Assembly (NCBI RefSeq): GCF_010994755.1 | Contig: NZ_WHSB02000002.1 | Span: 248,001 to 312,000 of the forward strand | From: Shinella lacus | GTDB lineage: Bacteria; Pseudomonadota; Alphaproteobacteria; Rhizobiales; Rhizobiaceae | Reading direction: 5' to 3' | DNA length: 64,000 nt | Shown here: positions 53,897 through 62,203 of the stretch, piece by piece | Numbering within the stretch: the stretch's first letter is position 1 | How the letters are laid out: each line of letters begins with the position of its first letter | Notes under the pieces: generated by a model | What the model was told of the DNA's origin: nothing | Seen by the model: the letters and a program-made list of their open reading frames with translations, nothing else | Databases searched by the model: none | Program-made: the position numbers and the translations under genes

Positions 53897-54394
53897 GTGT
53901 TGGACAGATTGATGCTGGACCCGTCGCTCTACCGCGATGCGATGAGCCGCTATGCCGGCCATGTGCAGATCGTGACGACGGCGCACGAGGGCGAGAAGCG
54001 CGGTGTGACGATCACCGCCGCCTGCTCGGTGTCGGACAATCCGGCCATGGTCCTCGCCTGCCTCAACGCCTCCAACCCGAACAATGCGATCTTCTCCAAG
54101 AGTGGCCATTTCGCGCTGAACTCGCTTTCGGCCGACCAGGTCGAACTCGCGAATGCCTTTTCCGGCCGCGATCCGGCGATGACGTCTGAAAAGCGCTTCG
54201 CCATGGGCAATTGGGGAGAGCTGGTGACCGGCGCGCCGGTGCTGATGGATGCACGCGCCGCCTTCGATTGCCGGCTCGTCGAATTGAAGGTCATGGCGAC
54301 GCACATGATCCTGATCGGCGAGGTAATGGGCATTTCCACCGGCGAGCACAAACCGGCGCTTCTCTATATGGACCGGGGCTACCACACGCTATAA
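53897..54394 (+). CDS. Flavin reductase-like FMN-binding protein
   Basis: A 165-residue split-barrel flavoprotein of the HpaC/RutF class, which reduces FMN/FAD with NAD(P)H for a partner monooxygenase, or acts as an FMN oxidoreductase. Motifs: DAMSRYAGHVQIVTTAH, the flavin-binding GVTITAACSVSDNPAMVLAC and NAIFSKSGHFALNSL. The GTG at 53897 has AGGAG 7 bases before it; an ATG at 53912 is an alternative. It is 27 bp upstream of the CoxD-like gene and may be co-transcribed with the molybdoenzyme maturation genes. No monooxygenase is nearby. Confidence 0.85.
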   Translation: MLDRLMLDPSLYRDAMSRYAGHVQIVTTAHEGEKRGVTITAACSVSDNPAMVLACLNASNPNNAIFSKSGHFALNSLSADQVELANAFSGRDPAMTSEKRFAMGNWGELVTGAPVLMDARAAFDCRLVELKVMATHMILIGEVMGISTGEHKPALLYMDRGYHTL

Positions 54395-54421
54395 GTTCGA
54401 CCTCCGGAACGGAGGAGCGGC

Positions 54422-55348
54422 GTGGTTTACCAGCGCGGACACATCCCGCAATCGATCGATGAAACCGTGGAGATGCTTTCGGCCGGCAATTATCTCGCCG
54501 GGCGCTCGCTCGCCACCGTGCTGTTTCTCGCGCTGCGCATGAAGCGGCCGCTGTTCCTGGAAGGCGAGGCCGGCGTCGGCAAGACGGAGATCGCCAAGGT
54601 GCTGGCCGCCTCGCTCGACCGCCCGCTGATCCGGCTGCAATGTTACGAGGGGCTCGATATTTCCTCGGCGGTCTACGAGTGGAACTATCCCGCGCAGATG
54701 CTGGAGATCCGCCTCGCCGAGGCCTCCGGCACCACCGACCGCGGCCGCATCGAGGCCGATATCTTCTCCGAGCGCTACCTGATCCGCCGCCCCGTGCTCC
54801 AGGCGCTTTCCGCGCCGGACGGCCGTGCGCCCATCTTCCTGATCGATGAGCTGGACCGCACCGACGAGGCCTTCGAGGCCTTTCTGCTGGAAGTGCTTTC
54901 CGATTTCCAGGTGACGGTGCCGGAGCTCGGCACGATCCGCGCCGCCGAGCCGCCCATCGTCATGATCACGACAAACCGCACGCGCGAGGTGCACGACGCC
55001 TTGAAGCGGCGCTGTCTCTATCATTGGGTCGATTATCCGCAGGCGGCCCAGGAGCTGGAGATCATCCGCCGCAAGGTGCCCGGCTGCAACGACACGCTGT
55101 CGCGCCAGGTCGTCGCCTATGTGCAGAAGCTGCGCGTGCTCGATCTCTTCAAGAATCCGGGCGTCGCCGAAACCATCGACTGGGCGACGGCGCTGACCGA
55201 ACTCGACCGGGTGGCGCTCGATCCGGAGACCGTTGCCGACACGCTTGGCACGTTGCTCAAATACCAGGACGATATTGCGCGCATCGACGGCGCGGAGGGC
55301 CGCAAGCTGCTCGACGACGTCAAGGCCGGTCTGGCGGCGGCGGGCTGA
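54422..55348 (+). CDS. coxD: MoxR-type AAA+ ATPase, CoxD-like
   Basis: A 308-residue AAA+ ATPase. Walker A is EGEAGVGKTE (near residues 47-56), Walker B IFLIDELDRTDEAFEAFLLE; the arginine finger region ALKRRCLYHWVDYP follows. CoxD in Oligotropha helps sulfurate the Mo-Cu centre of CO dehydrogenase. Here it starts with GTG after GGAGGAGCG and is followed 3 bp later by a CoxE-like VWA gene, the usual pair. Assignment to the CoxD subgroup rests on that order plus XdhC neighbours. Confidence 0.87.
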   Translation: MVYQRGHIPQSIDETVEMLSAGNYLAGRSLATVLFLALRMKRPLFLEGEAGVGKTEIAKVLAASLDRPLIRLQCYEGLDISSAVYEWNYPAQMLEIRLAEASGTTDRGRIEADIFSERYLIRRPVLQALSAPDGRAPIFLIDELDRTDEAFEAFLLEVLSDFQVTVPELGTIRAAEPPIVMITTNRTREVHDALKRRCLYHWVDYPQAAQELEIIRRKVPGCNDTLSRQVVAYVQKLRVLDLFKNPGVAETIDWATALTELDRVALDPETVADTLGTLLKYQDDIARIDGAEGRKLLDDVKAGLAAAG

Positions 55349-55351
55349 GCG

Positions 55352-56584
55352 ATGGTGATGGCGGCGGAAAGCGATGTTTCGAACGCCGTCGATGGACGGC
55401 TTGCCGACAATATCGTGTTTTTCGCCCGCGTGCTGCGCAAGGCCGGCCTGCGCATCGGGCCGGCGGCCGTGACGGACGCCATCGAGGCCGTGCAGGCGAT
55501 CGGCATCGGCGACCGCGAGGAGTTTTACACGGCGCTGCATGCGACGCTCGTCAAGCGCCATGAGGACGACGCCGTCTTCGACGAGGCCTTCCGGCTGTTC
55601 TGGCGGGCGCGCGACCTTGTGGGGAAAATGATCGCGCTGATGTCGCCGGTCGTCACGCGGCATGAGGAGCGGGAGAAACGCAAGGCGGGCGAGACCCGCG
55701 TGTCCGATGCGCTGTTCGGACGGCAGGAGCAGCGTCTTCGCGACGAGCCGGATATCGAGATCGATGCCCGTTTCACCGCTTCCGGCAGCGAGGTGCTGCG
55801 CCGCACGGATTTCGCGCAGATGACGGCGGCGGAGCTTGCCGAAGCCAAGCGCGCCATCTCCAACCTCGTGCTGCCGATGGACGAGGTGCGCACGCGCCGC
55901 TTTCGCCGCTCCACCCGGCCGGTGGCGATCGATGCCCGCGCCACGATGCGCCACGCCATGCGCACCGGCGGCGCGCTGATCCTGCCGCGCCATCGCGAAC
56001 CGAAGACCGTGCATCCGCCGCTCGTCGTGCTCGCCGATATTTCCGGCTCCATGAGCCAGTATACGCGCATCTTCCTGCATTTCCTGCATGCGCTCGCCGA
56101 CCATCGACGCCGCATGCATGCCTTCCTGTTCGGCACGCGGCTCAGCAACGTCACCCGCCCGATGCGCCATCGCGATCCCGATCTCGCCGTCGAGGCGTGC
56201 AGCCAGACGGTCAGCGACTGGTCCGGCGGCACGCGCATCGGCGAGACGCTGAAGGAGTTCAACCGGCTGTGGTCGCGCCGCGTGCTGGGGCAGGGCGCTG
56301 TCGTGCTGCTCATCACCGATGGGCTGGAGCGAGAGGGCATCGAACTGCTGGAAACGGAAATGGACCGGCTGCACCGCTCCTGCCGGCGGCTGATCTGGCT
56401 CAACCCGCTGCTGCGCTTCGAGGGTTTCGAGGCGCGGGCGCGTGGGGTGCGTGCCATGCTGCCGCATGTGGATGACCTGCGGCCCGTGCACAATCTGGAT
56501 GCCATGGCCGACCTGGTCGTAGCGCTTTCTGGCGCTGCCCCGCGTGGTGCCGGCGACCCGCGGCGTTTCCTGCCGGTGGCATGA
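55352..56584 (+). CDS. coxE: CoxE-like VWA-domain protein
   Basis: A 410-residue protein of the CoxE family, partner of CoxD in maturing molybdenum hydroxylases. A helical N-terminal half (about 1-210) precedes a von Willebrand A domain with an intact metal-ion site LADISGSMSQYTR (DxSxS) near residue 230, SGGTRIGETL and LLITDGLEREG. The ATG at 55352 begins 3 bp after the CoxD stop. It ends 10 bp before the XdhC N-half gene. Confidence 0.87.
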   Translation: MVMAAESDVSNAVDGRLADNIVFFARVLRKAGLRIGPAAVTDAIEAVQAIGIGDREEFYTALHATLVKRHEDDAVFDEAFRLFWRARDLVGKMIALMSPVVTRHEEREKRKAGETRVSDALFGRQEQRLRDEPDIEIDARFTASGSEVLRRTDFAQMTAAELAEAKRAISNLVLPMDEVRTRRFRRSTRPVAIDARATMRHAMRTGGALILPRHREPKTVHPPLVVLADISGSMSQYTRIFLHFLHALADHRRRMHAFLFGTRLSNVTRPMRHRDPDLAVEACSQTVSDWSGGTRIGETLKEFNRLWSRRVLGQGAVVLLITDGLEREGIELLETEMDRLHRSCRRLIWLNPLLRFEGFEARARGVRAMLPHVDDLRPVHNLDAMADLVVALSGAAPRGAGDPRRFLPVA

Positions 56585-56594
56585 GGAGGTGAAG

Positions 56595-56927
56595 ATGAAC
56601 GCAACCGCAAACGATATGCTCGACCCGCTGACCATCGCGGAACGCTGGATGGACGACGGGCGCATGGTGGCGCTCGCCACCGTGGTCGAGACCTGGGGCT
56701 CGGCGCCGCGCCCCGTCGGCAGCCATCTGGTCATCGACGGCGAGGGCAATTTCCATGGCTCCGTTTCCGGCGGCTGTGTCGAGGGGGCGGTGATCGGCGA
56801 GGCGATGGAGGTCATTTCCGAGGGTGAGCCGCGCATGCTGGAATTCGGCGTCGCCGACGAGACCGCCTGGCGCGTTGGCCTCTCCTGCGGCGGGCGCATC
56901 CGCGTCTATGTGGAGCGTATCGGCTGA
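56595..56927 (+). CDS. XdhC/CoxI N-terminal-type protein
   Basis: A 110-residue protein equal to the N-terminal domain of XdhC/CoxI. The key segment is GSAPRPVGSHLVID, then GSVSGGCVEGAVIGEA, and the C-terminal LSCGGRIRVYVE. XdhC proteins bind molybdenum cofactor and insert it in sulfurated form into xanthine-dehydrogenase-type enzymes. Here the family domain is split into two genes: this one and the Rossmann half directly downstream, overlapping by one base (TGATG). GAGGTGAAG precedes the start. Confidence 0.88.
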   Translation: MNATANDMLDPLTIAERWMDDGRMVALATVVETWGSAPRPVGSHLVIDGEGNFHGSVSGGCVEGAVIGEAMEVISEGEPRMLEFGVADETAWRVGLSCGGRIRVYVERIG

Positions 56928-57625
56928 TGGATCCCTACCTGCTGCGCAAGCTGAATGCGGAACGCACGGCGCGGCGCGCCGTCATCCACCTGACGGATCT
57001 CGGCGACGGGCGCGACCGCGTGATCCGCGAAGGCGATCCGGTTGCGGGACCGCTCGGCGAAGCGATCGCAAGCGCCCTGCGGTCCGGCAAATCCGGCGTG
57101 GTGGAGGCGGAGGACCGAAAATTCTTCCTCAACGTGCACCTGCCGCCGGCGCGCATCGTCGTCATCGGCGCGGTCCATATCAGCCAGGCGCTGGCGCAGA
57201 TGGCCAAGGTCGCCGGTTTCGATATCACCATCATCGACCCACGCACGGCCTTTGCTACCGAAGAGCGTTTTGCCGGCATCGACCTCGTCGCCGACTGGCC
57301 GGAGGATGTGCTGAAGGCGCGGCCGCTCGATGCCTATACGGCGCTCGTCGCCGTCACGCATGATCCGAAGATCGACGATTTTCCGCTGTCGCAGGCGCTG
57401 GCCACCGGCTGTTTCTATGTCGGCGCGCTCGGCAGCCGGAAGACCCATGCCAAGCGTGTCGAACGCCTGACAGCGCTCGGGCACGGCGAGGCGGCGATCG
57501 CCCGCATCTCCGCCCCCATCGGCCTCGATATCGGCGCCGCGAGCCCCGCGGAGATCGCCGTCGCCATTCTGGCGGATATCGTCGCGCATCTGCGCCGCCG
57601 GCCCTTGCTCGGTGCCGGACCATGA
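56927..57625 (+). CDS. XdhC C-terminal (Rossmann) protein
   Basis: A 232-residue protein with the XdhC Rossmann domain: ARIVVIGAVHISQALAQMA near residue 79, then DYPRTAF-like IIDPRTAFATEERF, VTHDPKIDDFPLSQAL and VGALGSRKTHAKRVERL. The glycine-rich loop is GAVHIS rather than GxGxxG, as in many XdhC. It presumably acts with the preceding half-protein in handling sulfurated Mo cofactor. It overlaps both neighbours (TGATG and ATGA). Confidence 0.88.
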   Translation: MDPYLLRKLNAERTARRAVIHLTDLGDGRDRVIREGDPVAGPLGEAIASALRSGKSGVVEAEDRKFFLNVHLPPARIVVIGAVHISQALAQMAKVAGFDITIIDPRTAFATEERFAGIDLVADWPEDVLKARPLDAYTALVAVTHDPKIDDFPLSQALATGCFYVGALGSRKTHAKRVERLTALGHGEAAIARISAPIGLDIGAASPAEIAVAILADIVAHLRRRPLLGAGP

Positions 57626-59232
57626 TTTTCGGCGAGGTCCCGGTTGCCGATTCTGTCGGCGCGCGTCTGGCGCATGGCGTGCGGGTCGAGGGCCTGTCGC
57701 TGCACAAGGGGCATGTGGTGACGGCGGAGGACCGGCAGGCGCTGGTCGTGGCCGGCATCGCAACCATCATCGCCGTGCGGCTCGAAACGGGCGATATCGG
57801 CGAGGACGAGGCGGCATCGCTGATTGCCGCGGCGATCCCCCCGGACCATCTGACCTTCACCCCGCCCGCGACCGGCCGCATCAACCTGCATGCGACGGCG
57901 AACGGGCTTTTTGTCGCCGACCGGGCGGCGATCGACCGGTTCAACCGGGTCGATCCGGCAATCACCGTCGCCACCCTGCCGGACCATGCCAGCGTTGCGG
58001 CCGGCGACATGGTGGCGACGATCAAGATCATCCCGCTTGCCGTTTCCGGCGATCTTGCACGAAAGGCCGCGGCCGTCATGGCGACCAGCCGGGCGCTGGA
58101 GGTCAAACCCTTCGCGGCGCACCGCGTCGGCCTCGTCGCGACCGAGCTGCCGACGCTCAAGGTCTCTGTCATGGACAAGACCCGTCGCCTCGTCGAACAG
58201 CGCCTACAGCCGTCCGGTAGCCGGCTCACGGGCGAGGTGCGCGTGCCGCACCGCGCGCGCGCGCTTGCGGAGGCGATCCATCGCTCGGCCGCAGACAACG
58301 ACCTCGTCCTCGTCTTCGGCGCCTCCGCCGTCACCGACCAGAACGACGTGATCCCAGCCGCGATCCGCGCCGCGGGCGGCGTGGTGGAGCATGTCGGCAT
58401 GCCCGTCGATCCGGGCAACCTACTGGTTCTCGGCCGCGTTGGCACGGTGCCGGTGATCGGCGCACCGGGCTGCGCCCGCAGCCCGAAGGAAAACGGATTC
58501 GACTGGATTCTCGCCCGCATCTTTGCCGGGGAGAATCCGGGGCCGGTGGAGATAACGGGAATGGGCGTCGGCGGCCTTCTCGCGGAAATCCCGACCCGTC
58601 CGCAGCCGCGCGACCTGCGCGGGCCGGAACAGCCGCTGTCCGTCGCAGCGCTGGTGCTGGCCGCCGGCCGCGCCAGCCGCATGAATGGCAGCCACAAACT
58701 GCTCGCCGCCTTCGACGGCGAGGCGCTGGTGCGCCGCTCGACAGAAGCGGCCCTGGAGGCGAGACCTGCGCGGGTGCTGGTCGTCACGGGGCATCGGGCA
58801 GACGAGATCGAGGCGGAGCTTGCGGGGCTGAGAATCGATATCGTGCGCAATCCGGACCACGCGCAGGGCATGTCGACCTCTCTTCGCGCCGGCATTTCCG
58901 CGCTTGGGCCGGGCTGCGACGGCGTCGTGGTCATGCTGGCGGACATGCCGCATGTCACCGGCGCCGATGTGCGCCTCCTGCTCGATGCCTTCACCGCGGC
59001 CGGCGGGCACGCCATCGTGCGAGCGGTTTCCGGCGGCAAGCGCGGCAATCCCGTCGTGCTGCCGCGCGCGACCTTCGCCGCGATCCGCGCGCTGGAAGGC
59101 GATGTCGGCGCGCGGCATATCGTCGAAAGCGCCGGGCTTGACATTGTCGACCTGGAGATCGGCGAGGCGGCGCATATCGATGTCGACACGCCGGAGGCGG
59201 TGCTGGCCGCCGGCGGCGTTCTGAAAGGGTAG
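57622..59232 (+). CDS. Fused molybdopterin-binding and MocA-like nucleotidyltransferase protein
   Basis: A 536-residue two-domain protein. The first part (about 1-335) has the MoeA/MogA-like molybdopterin-binding fold, with VFGASAVTDQNDVIPAAI and VGMPVDPGNLLVLGR; the second (about 340-536) is a MobA/MocA-like nucleotidyltransferase with LVLAAGRASRMNGSHKLL and VVMLADMPHVTGADV. MocA attaches CMP to molybdopterin to give the cytosine-dinucleotide cofactor used by XDH/CODH enzymes, so the product fits the CoxDE/XdhC cluster. It overlaps the XdhC gene by 4 bp. Confidence 0.87.
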   Translation: MIFGEVPVADSVGARLAHGVRVEGLSLHKGHVVTAEDRQALVVAGIATIIAVRLETGDIGEDEAASLIAAAIPPDHLTFTPPATGRINLHATANGLFVADRAAIDRFNRVDPAITVATLPDHASVAAGDMVATIKIIPLAVSGDLARKAAAVMATSRALEVKPFAAHRVGLVATELPTLKVSVMDKTRRLVEQRLQPSGSRLTGEVRVPHRARALAEAIHRSAADNDLVLVFGASAVTDQNDVIPAAIRAAGGVVEHVGMPVDPGNLLVLGRVGTVPVIGAPGCARSPKENGFDWILARIFAGENPGPVEITGMGVGGLLAEIPTRPQPRDLRGPEQPLSVAALVLAAGRASRMNGSHKLLAAFDGEALVRRSTEAALEARPARVLVVTGHRADEIEAELAGLRIDIVRNPDHAQGMSTSLRAGISALGPGCDGVVVMLADMPHVTGADVRLLLDAFTAAGGHAIVRAVSGGKRGNPVVLPRATFAAIRALEGDVGARHIVESAGLDIVDLEIGEAAHIDVDTPEAVLAAGGVLKG

Positions 59233-59235
59233 GAT

Positions 59236-59553
59236 ATGGATCGCGACGGGATCGAGGAGATGTTCCAGGCGCTGGGGCCGGTGACGATCAAGCGCATGTT
59301 CGGCGGCAAGGGCATCTATCACGAGGGCCGCATCCTGGCGCTGGAAGTGCAGGGCGAGATCCTGCTGAAGGCCGACGAGGAAAGCGCGGCCGATTTTTCC
59401 GCCGCCGGCAGCCGGCAATGGTACTACGATGGCAAGAGCGGCAAGCCGGTGAAGATGCCCTATTGGTCCATTCCCGACGAGGCGCTCGACGATCCCGACG
59501 TCATGGCGATCTGGGTACGCCGGGCCTACGAGGCGGCGCTGCGCGCGCGATAA
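59236..59553 (+). CDS. TfoX N-terminal-domain protein
   Basis: A 105-residue protein with the TfoX-N fold: GPVTIKRMFGGKGIYHEGRI and LKADEESAADF, then MPYWSIPDEALDDPDVMA. In Haemophilus the domain is part of the competence activator Sxy/TfoX, but short stand-alone versions in alphaproteobacteria have no known function. It follows the Mo-cofactor gene by 3 bp, so it is likely the last gene of that operon; no functional link is known. Confidence 0.85.
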   Translation: MDRDGIEEMFQALGPVTIKRMFGGKGIYHEGRILALEVQGEILLKADEESAADFSAAGSRQWYYDGKSGKPVKMPYWSIPDEALDDPDVMAIWVRRAYEAALRAR

Positions 59554-59585
59554 AAAGCCCGCCCGGAAAACGCCGCAATCAAACT

Positions 59586-59600
59586 TGACTTGTATTGTCA
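59586..59600. promoter_or_regulatory. RirA-like iron-responsive operator
   Basis: TGA-CTTGTATTG-TCA matches the TGA-N9-TCA iron-responsive operator of rhizobial RirA, and the inner arms TGAC/GTCA are perfectly symmetric. It lies 65 bp before the heme-receptor start. TTGACT within it could also be a -35. The motif is short, so position is the main support. Confidence 0.5.
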
Positions 59601-59664
59601 TGTTGTCCATTACCGGACGGTTCACGCTTGAGTTTGCGTGGACGAAATGTCCGGTGAGGTTTCC

Positions 59665-61782
59665 ATGACATACGATCGTTCTTCCGCGTCGACGCTTCTC
59701 GCGGGCACGGCCATGGCGCTTGCGCTTCTGGCCACCGCGGCACCCGTCAAGGCGCAGGATGCGGCCGCCACGGACCTCCAGCAGATCAACATCGAAGGCG
59801 ACAGCGACGGGGATGGTATCATCGATATCCCGGCCGCGGTTTCGAAGGCCGATCGCGTCAAGATCCAGGAAGATTTCGCCGGTGACGTCGCGCAGGTGCT
59901 GCGCTCCTCGCCCGGCACCTTCACCCGCGAACCGTCGGACCAGCCGGGCATCACGGTCAATATCCGCGGCCTGCAAGGCATGGGACGCGTCAACAGCATG
60001 ATCGACGGCGTGCCGCAGACCTTTCGCAACCTGTCCGGCCACGGCGGCACGTTCGACAACATGCTCTATGTCGAGCAGAACATGCTGGTCGGCGTCGACG
60101 TGACGCGCGGTGCGGTCTCCGGTGCCGAGGGCATGGGCACGCTGGCGGGTGCTGCCAATTTCCGCACGCTCGATGTCGACGATGTGCTGCTGCCCGGCCG
60201 CGACTATGGCGTGATGACCTCGGTGCGCGCCGGCACGAACGGTTTCGACTATTCCCGCCTGCTGACGGGCGCAGCGCGCACCGATATCGGCGGTGAGGGT
60301 GAGATCGGCATCGTCGGCGCGCTCAGCGACACGAAGAAGAGCCCCTATGACAACGGCGACGGCGTGACATATCCGTTCGCCGGCGATCAGCATCCGAAAT
60401 CCGGCCTGTTCAAGATCAACCTTTCGCCGGATTCCGATCACAAGCTTGCGCTCGGCGCCATCTGGTACGGCAACGACTTCCTGCCCGGCAGCTCCGGCTA
60501 CAACTGGCAGATCGAGAACCAGACCTATACGGCGAAATATACCTACCAGCCCGGCAGTGACCTGATCGATCTCAGCATCAACGCCTATCTCAACATCACC
60601 GATCTCGAATTCGACGGCAGCAACGGCAATGTTACCACGTTCGATGGCCGCAAGGGCACCAACACGACGACGGGCTTCGACATTTCCAACCGCATGCGCT
60701 TCGACCTTAGCGACGAGACCGAACTGAAGCTCACCTATGGCGGCGCCTACAGCCGCGATCAATATGAGGGCAATGCCAAGCGCGGCGCCAATCCGGATGG
60801 AACGCTGGTCAAGGCCGGCGTCTTCAGCGAGGCGACGATCACGCACGGCATTTTCGACCTGACCGGCGGCCTGCGCTACGATTACTGGTCGCTGGAGGGC
60901 ATCAGCGGCTACGACGCGCCGGGCACCAATGGTTGCGCGGCCGATGGCCAGCCGTGCCCGATGGAAGAACTGTCGCGCGATGGCGGCGACGTCAACCCGA
61001 AGATCACCCTTGCCGCGCGCCCGCTCGACTGGCTGCAGCCCTATGTGACCTATGCCCACACGTCGCGCCCGCCGACGGCGGCGGAAATGTTCTATCCGGG
61101 CGGCCACAGCTTCGACGGCTCCTCGGACCCGGTCAACAACAACCCCAACCTCTTGCCGGAAAAGAGCCGCGGCTGGGAATTCGGCGTCAACATGACGACG
61201 GACGATCTGTTGACGCCCGGCGATACCGCCTGGCTGAAGGTCGGTTATTTCCACAACCGCATCCGCGACTACATCACCTATGACATCGGCGAGGATGGTG
61301 CTGCGCGCTGGGTGAATGTCGATGGAACGACGCTCATGAAGGGGCTTGAGGTCGAAGGCGGCTACGATGCCGGCCGGTATTACGCCGGCTTCTCGCTGAC
61401 GCTTGCCGACACCAACCAGCCGGAGGGTGCCGCTGCCGGCGTCGGCGGCGATACGGGCCGGCTGCCGGACGATTTTGCGACGATCGACGTCGGCATGCGC
61501 TTCCTGGACGAAACGCTCACCGTCGGCGGGCGCATGCGTTATGTCGGCAAGAGCAAGCAGGCCTATATCAACCAGGAAATGGCCTTCGAGCTCGACGCCT
61601 ATACGCTGTTCGACGCGCACGCCTCCTGGCAGATCAACGAGAACGCCAAGGTGTTCGTCAATATCGAGAACGTCTTCGACGAGAGTTACATGAAGGCGAA
61701 TGCCGGCCTGATGGACAGCTACGGCGGCGTCAAGAACGGCCGCGGCCGTACCTTCATCATCGGCGCGACGGCGCGGTTCTGA
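59665..61782 (+). CDS. TonB-dependent heme/hemoglobin receptor
   Basis: A 705-residue outer-membrane receptor importing heme, energised by TonB. After a signal peptide (residues 1-31, ending VKAQ) come the plug domain (SVNIRG-like ITVNIRGLQGMGRVNSMIDG and GAVSGAEGMGTLAG) and a 22-strand barrel ending with an aromatic residue, TARF. The heme-receptor NPNLLPEKS motif is present, with a histidine upstream in the YPGGHSFDG loop; the FRAP box reads SRPP. Closest to rhizobial ShmR/HmuR/BhuA type by motifs. No heme ABC genes follow. The ATG at 59665 follows GGTGAGG; it overlaps the Nudix gene by 26 bp at its 3' end. Confidence 0.9.
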   Translation: MTYDRSSASTLLAGTAMALALLATAAPVKAQDAAATDLQQINIEGDSDGDGIIDIPAAVSKADRVKIQEDFAGDVAQVLRSSPGTFTREPSDQPGITVNIRGLQGMGRVNSMIDGVPQTFRNLSGHGGTFDNMLYVEQNMLVGVDVTRGAVSGAEGMGTLAGAANFRTLDVDDVLLPGRDYGVMTSVRAGTNGFDYSRLLTGAARTDIGGEGEIGIVGALSDTKKSPYDNGDGVTYPFAGDQHPKSGLFKINLSPDSDHKLALGAIWYGNDFLPGSSGYNWQIENQTYTAKYTYQPGSDLIDLSINAYLNITDLEFDGSNGNVTTFDGRKGTNTTTGFDISNRMRFDLSDETELKLTYGGAYSRDQYEGNAKRGANPDGTLVKAGVFSEATITHGIFDLTGGLRYDYWSLEGISGYDAPGTNGCAADGQPCPMEELSRDGGDVNPKITLAARPLDWLQPYVTYAHTSRPPTAAEMFYPGGHSFDGSSDPVNNNPNLLPEKSRGWEFGVNMTTDDLLTPGDTAWLKVGYFHNRIRDYITYDIGEDGAARWVNVDGTTLMKGLEVEGGYDAGRYYAGFSLTLADTNQPEGAAAGVGGDTGRLPDDFATIDVGMRFLDETLTVGGRMRYVGKSKQAYINQEMAFELDAYTLFDAHASWQINENAKVFVNIENVFDESYMKANAGLMDSYGGVKNGRGRTFIIGATARF

Positions 61783-62194
61783 TCGAGCCGCGTAGTGCCT
61801 TCACTGCGTCGGCAGCGAAGCGCGAGAGCGGCGAGGGCAAGGCATCGAGCGGAAACCAGCCGAATTCCGGCAGTTTCTCCGGCTCCATGACGCGCGGTTC
61901 GCCGGCAAAATCCTCCGTCACATAGATGAGCGACAGCCAGTGCTGGCGCTCCTCCGCGATGATCTGTTCGGAAATGCAAAGAAGCTCGACGGCGCCGATC
62001 GTCAATCCCGATTCTTCCTCCGCCTCGCGGCGGGCGGAATCGACGGCGCGTTCCATATGGTCGACCTTGCCGCCGACGATGTTCCATGAGCCGGCTTCGG
62101 GTGCACGAAGGCGCCGGTAGAGCAGGAGCCTACCCTCACGCAAAATGGCCAGGCCGCAACCGAGGCCTGGCACATCGATGCCTGGAATGGACAT
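61757..62194 (-). CDS. Nudix hydrolase
   Basis: A 145-residue Nudix pyrophosphohydrolase acting on a nucleoside diphosphate linked to another group. The Nudix box fits perfectly: Gly51 in GGKVDHMERAV, then REAEEESG (G-x5-E-x7-RE-x2-EE-x-G). The substrate is not determined. Its C-terminal codons run 26 bp into the heme-receptor gene on the opposite strand, a tight convergent overlap. It lies 9 bp behind the RhlE helicase gene in the other end of the minus-strand pair. Confidence 0.9.
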   Translation of the reverse strand: MSIPGIDVPGLGCGLAILREGRLLLYRRLRAPEAGSWNIVGGKVDHMERAVDSARREAEEESGLTIGAVELLCISEQIIAEERQHWLSLIYVTEDFAGEPRVMEPEKLPEFGWFPLDALPSPLSRFAADAVKALRGSIRTAPSRR

Positions 62195-62203
62195 GCTAGT
62201 AGA

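Noticed and set aside
58420-61620. 1066-codon open frame antisense to the Mo-cofactor gene and the heme receptor
   Set aside because: It crosses several confident genes on the other strand and shows no family motif.
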